From Verrucomicrobiota bacterium (lineage in GTDB: Bacteria; Verrucomicrobiota; Verrucomicrobiia; Limisphaerales; JAHEOI01): 6,262 bases of DNA. The notes beneath the pieces were generated by a model that saw only the letters and a program-made list of their open reading frames with translations, searched no databases and was not told where the DNA came from. Position 1 is the stretch's first letter, and each line of letters opens with the position of its first letter. Positions 5,563 through 6,262 of this stretch are shown one piece after another. The position numbers and the translations under genes were made by a program. Where the stretch lies: positions 1 through 6,262 of the forward strand of contig JAHEOI010000268.1 in assembly GCA_018610125.1 (NCBI GenBank), given 5' to 3'.

Positions 5563-6262
5563 ATGCATTTACTGTTTTGGATAGCTCCGGTTACCGCCGT
5601 CGCTGCACTCGGTTTTGCAGGCTTTTTTTTCCGTCAATTGATGCGTCAGAATGAGGGCAATCAGACGATGATTACCCTCGCGGGTCATGTACGGAAAGGG
5701 GCCCTGGCCTACCTCAACCAGCAATATCGTGTCGTTACCGTTGTCTTTCTCATCATTGCGGGCATCCTTGCGTTTCTCTCGTTTAAACTGCATGTCCTCA
5801 ATGTCTGGTCCCCGCTGCTTTTCCTGACGGGAGGGCTCCTCTCCGCGTTGGCCGGCCTAATGGGGATGCGGACCGGCACCCGCGCTTCAAATCGGACGAC
5901 TTATGCATGCAGCCAATCCCTCAATCAAGGCCTCCGCTTGGCGTTCCGGTCCGGCGCTGTCATGGGACTGCTCGTGGTGGGCCTCGGGCTGCTAGGCATA
6001 TCGATATGGTTCCTGTTCCTCACCTCCATCGGTGATGCCTCGCAGAATGGTATCCCCCATTTACAAGTCATCACCGGATCGATGCTCAGCTTCGGGATGG
6101 GGGCTTCCCTTCAAGCCTTATTCGCCCGCGTCGGTGGAGGGATCTTCACCAAGGCGGCGGATGTCGGCGCCGACCTGGTCGGCAAGGTCGAGGCGGGCAT
6201 TCCAGAGGACGACCCAAGGAACCCCGCAACGATCGCCGACAATGTGGGGGATTATGTTGGCG
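5563..6262 (+). CDS. hppA: Membrane-bound ion-pumping pyrophosphatase, 3' partial
   Basis: The frame runs from ATG 5563 to the window edge (233 residues of a protein usually about 650-800 long). It encodes an integral inner-membrane pyrophosphatase that couples PPi hydrolysis to H+ or Na+ export. Visible segments: TM1 about 4-24, QQYRVV near the cytoplasmic end of TM2, TM2 about 51-70, TM3 about 76-95, the family string GMRTGTRASNRTT, TM4 about 120-145, TM5 about 160-185, then FARVGGGIFTKAADVGAD. The PPi/Mg-binding signature D-x7-K-x-E is present as D200, K208 and E210, followed by GIPEDDPRNP and DNVGDYVG (226-233). The usual second motif is DNVGDNVGD, so Y231 is unusual. An in-frame stop at 5551-5553 rules out an earlier start. 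No Shine-Dalgarno sequence is evident. Ion specificity and K+ dependence are set by residues beyond the window. Confidence 0.97.
   Translation, partial: MHLLFWIAPVTAVAALGFAGFFFRQLMRQNEGNQTMITLAGHVRKGALAYLNQQYRVVTVVFLIIAGILAFLSFKLHVLNVWSPLLFLTGGLLSALAGLMGMRTGTRASNRTTYACSQSLNQGLRLAFRSGAVMGLLVVGLGLLGISIWFLFLTSIGDASQNGIPHLQVITGSMLSFGMGASLQALFARVGGGIFTKAADVGADLVGKVEAGIPEDDPRNPATIADNVGDYVG

Noticed and set aside
1..6262. CRISPR array, tRNA/rRNA, transposase or prophage signature
   Set aside because: No spaced direct repeats, no cloverleaf or rRNA-like segments, and no mobile-element proteins were seen on either strand.

Overview
The window reads as a chromosomal segment of a PVC-group bacterium, most likely Verrucomicrobiota (Opitutae-like), with Planctomycetota as the alternative. 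The grounds are protein families: a 3-keto-disaccharide hydrolase-type (DUF1080) lectin-like domain, a PVC-style beta-propeller with a C-terminal azurin-like domain, and a Tat-exported sugar-isomerase-like TIM barrel. Weak or absent Shine-Dalgarno sequences and moderately high GC fit too, but no rRNA or other phylogenetic marker is present, so the taxon is inferred. All five coding regions lie on the + strand; I see no tRNA, rRNA, CRISPR array, transposase or phage gene.

Layout. Bases 1-1146 are the 3' part of a DUF1080-containing protein with an extra C-terminal beta-rich domain. Nine bases later, with a ribosome binding site overlapping the upstream stop, comes an exported propeller/blue-copper protein (1156-3186); the two look translationally coupled. 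A 259-base gap contains a long nested inverted repeat (3253-3334). Next is a Tat-signal TIM-barrel protein related to hydroxypyruvate isomerase (3446-4363). The 371-base gap 4364-4734 holds a cluster of short GC-rich palindromes that look like REP-type repeats. It is followed by an unrecognised 268-residue protein (4735-5541) and, 21 bases later, the start of a membrane-bound ion-pumping pyrophosphatase, hppA (5563 to the window edge).

How the genes may work together. The first three genes look like an envelope-located carbohydrate module: a 3-keto-sugar hydrolase-like protein, a propeller that could act as a sugar dehydrogenase or binding scaffold with its own copper electron-transfer domain, and an exported sugar isomerase/epimerase. 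Their joint function is inferred from family and neighbourhood only. The last two genes form a separate unit; hppA couples pyrophosphate hydrolysis to H+ or Na+ transport, and the role of the protein before it is unknown. The parts most worth a second look are the heme-free propeller-azurin fusion, the two palindrome-rich intergenic regions, the unknown hppA-linked protein, and an unusual Tyr in the conserved pyrophosphatase motif.
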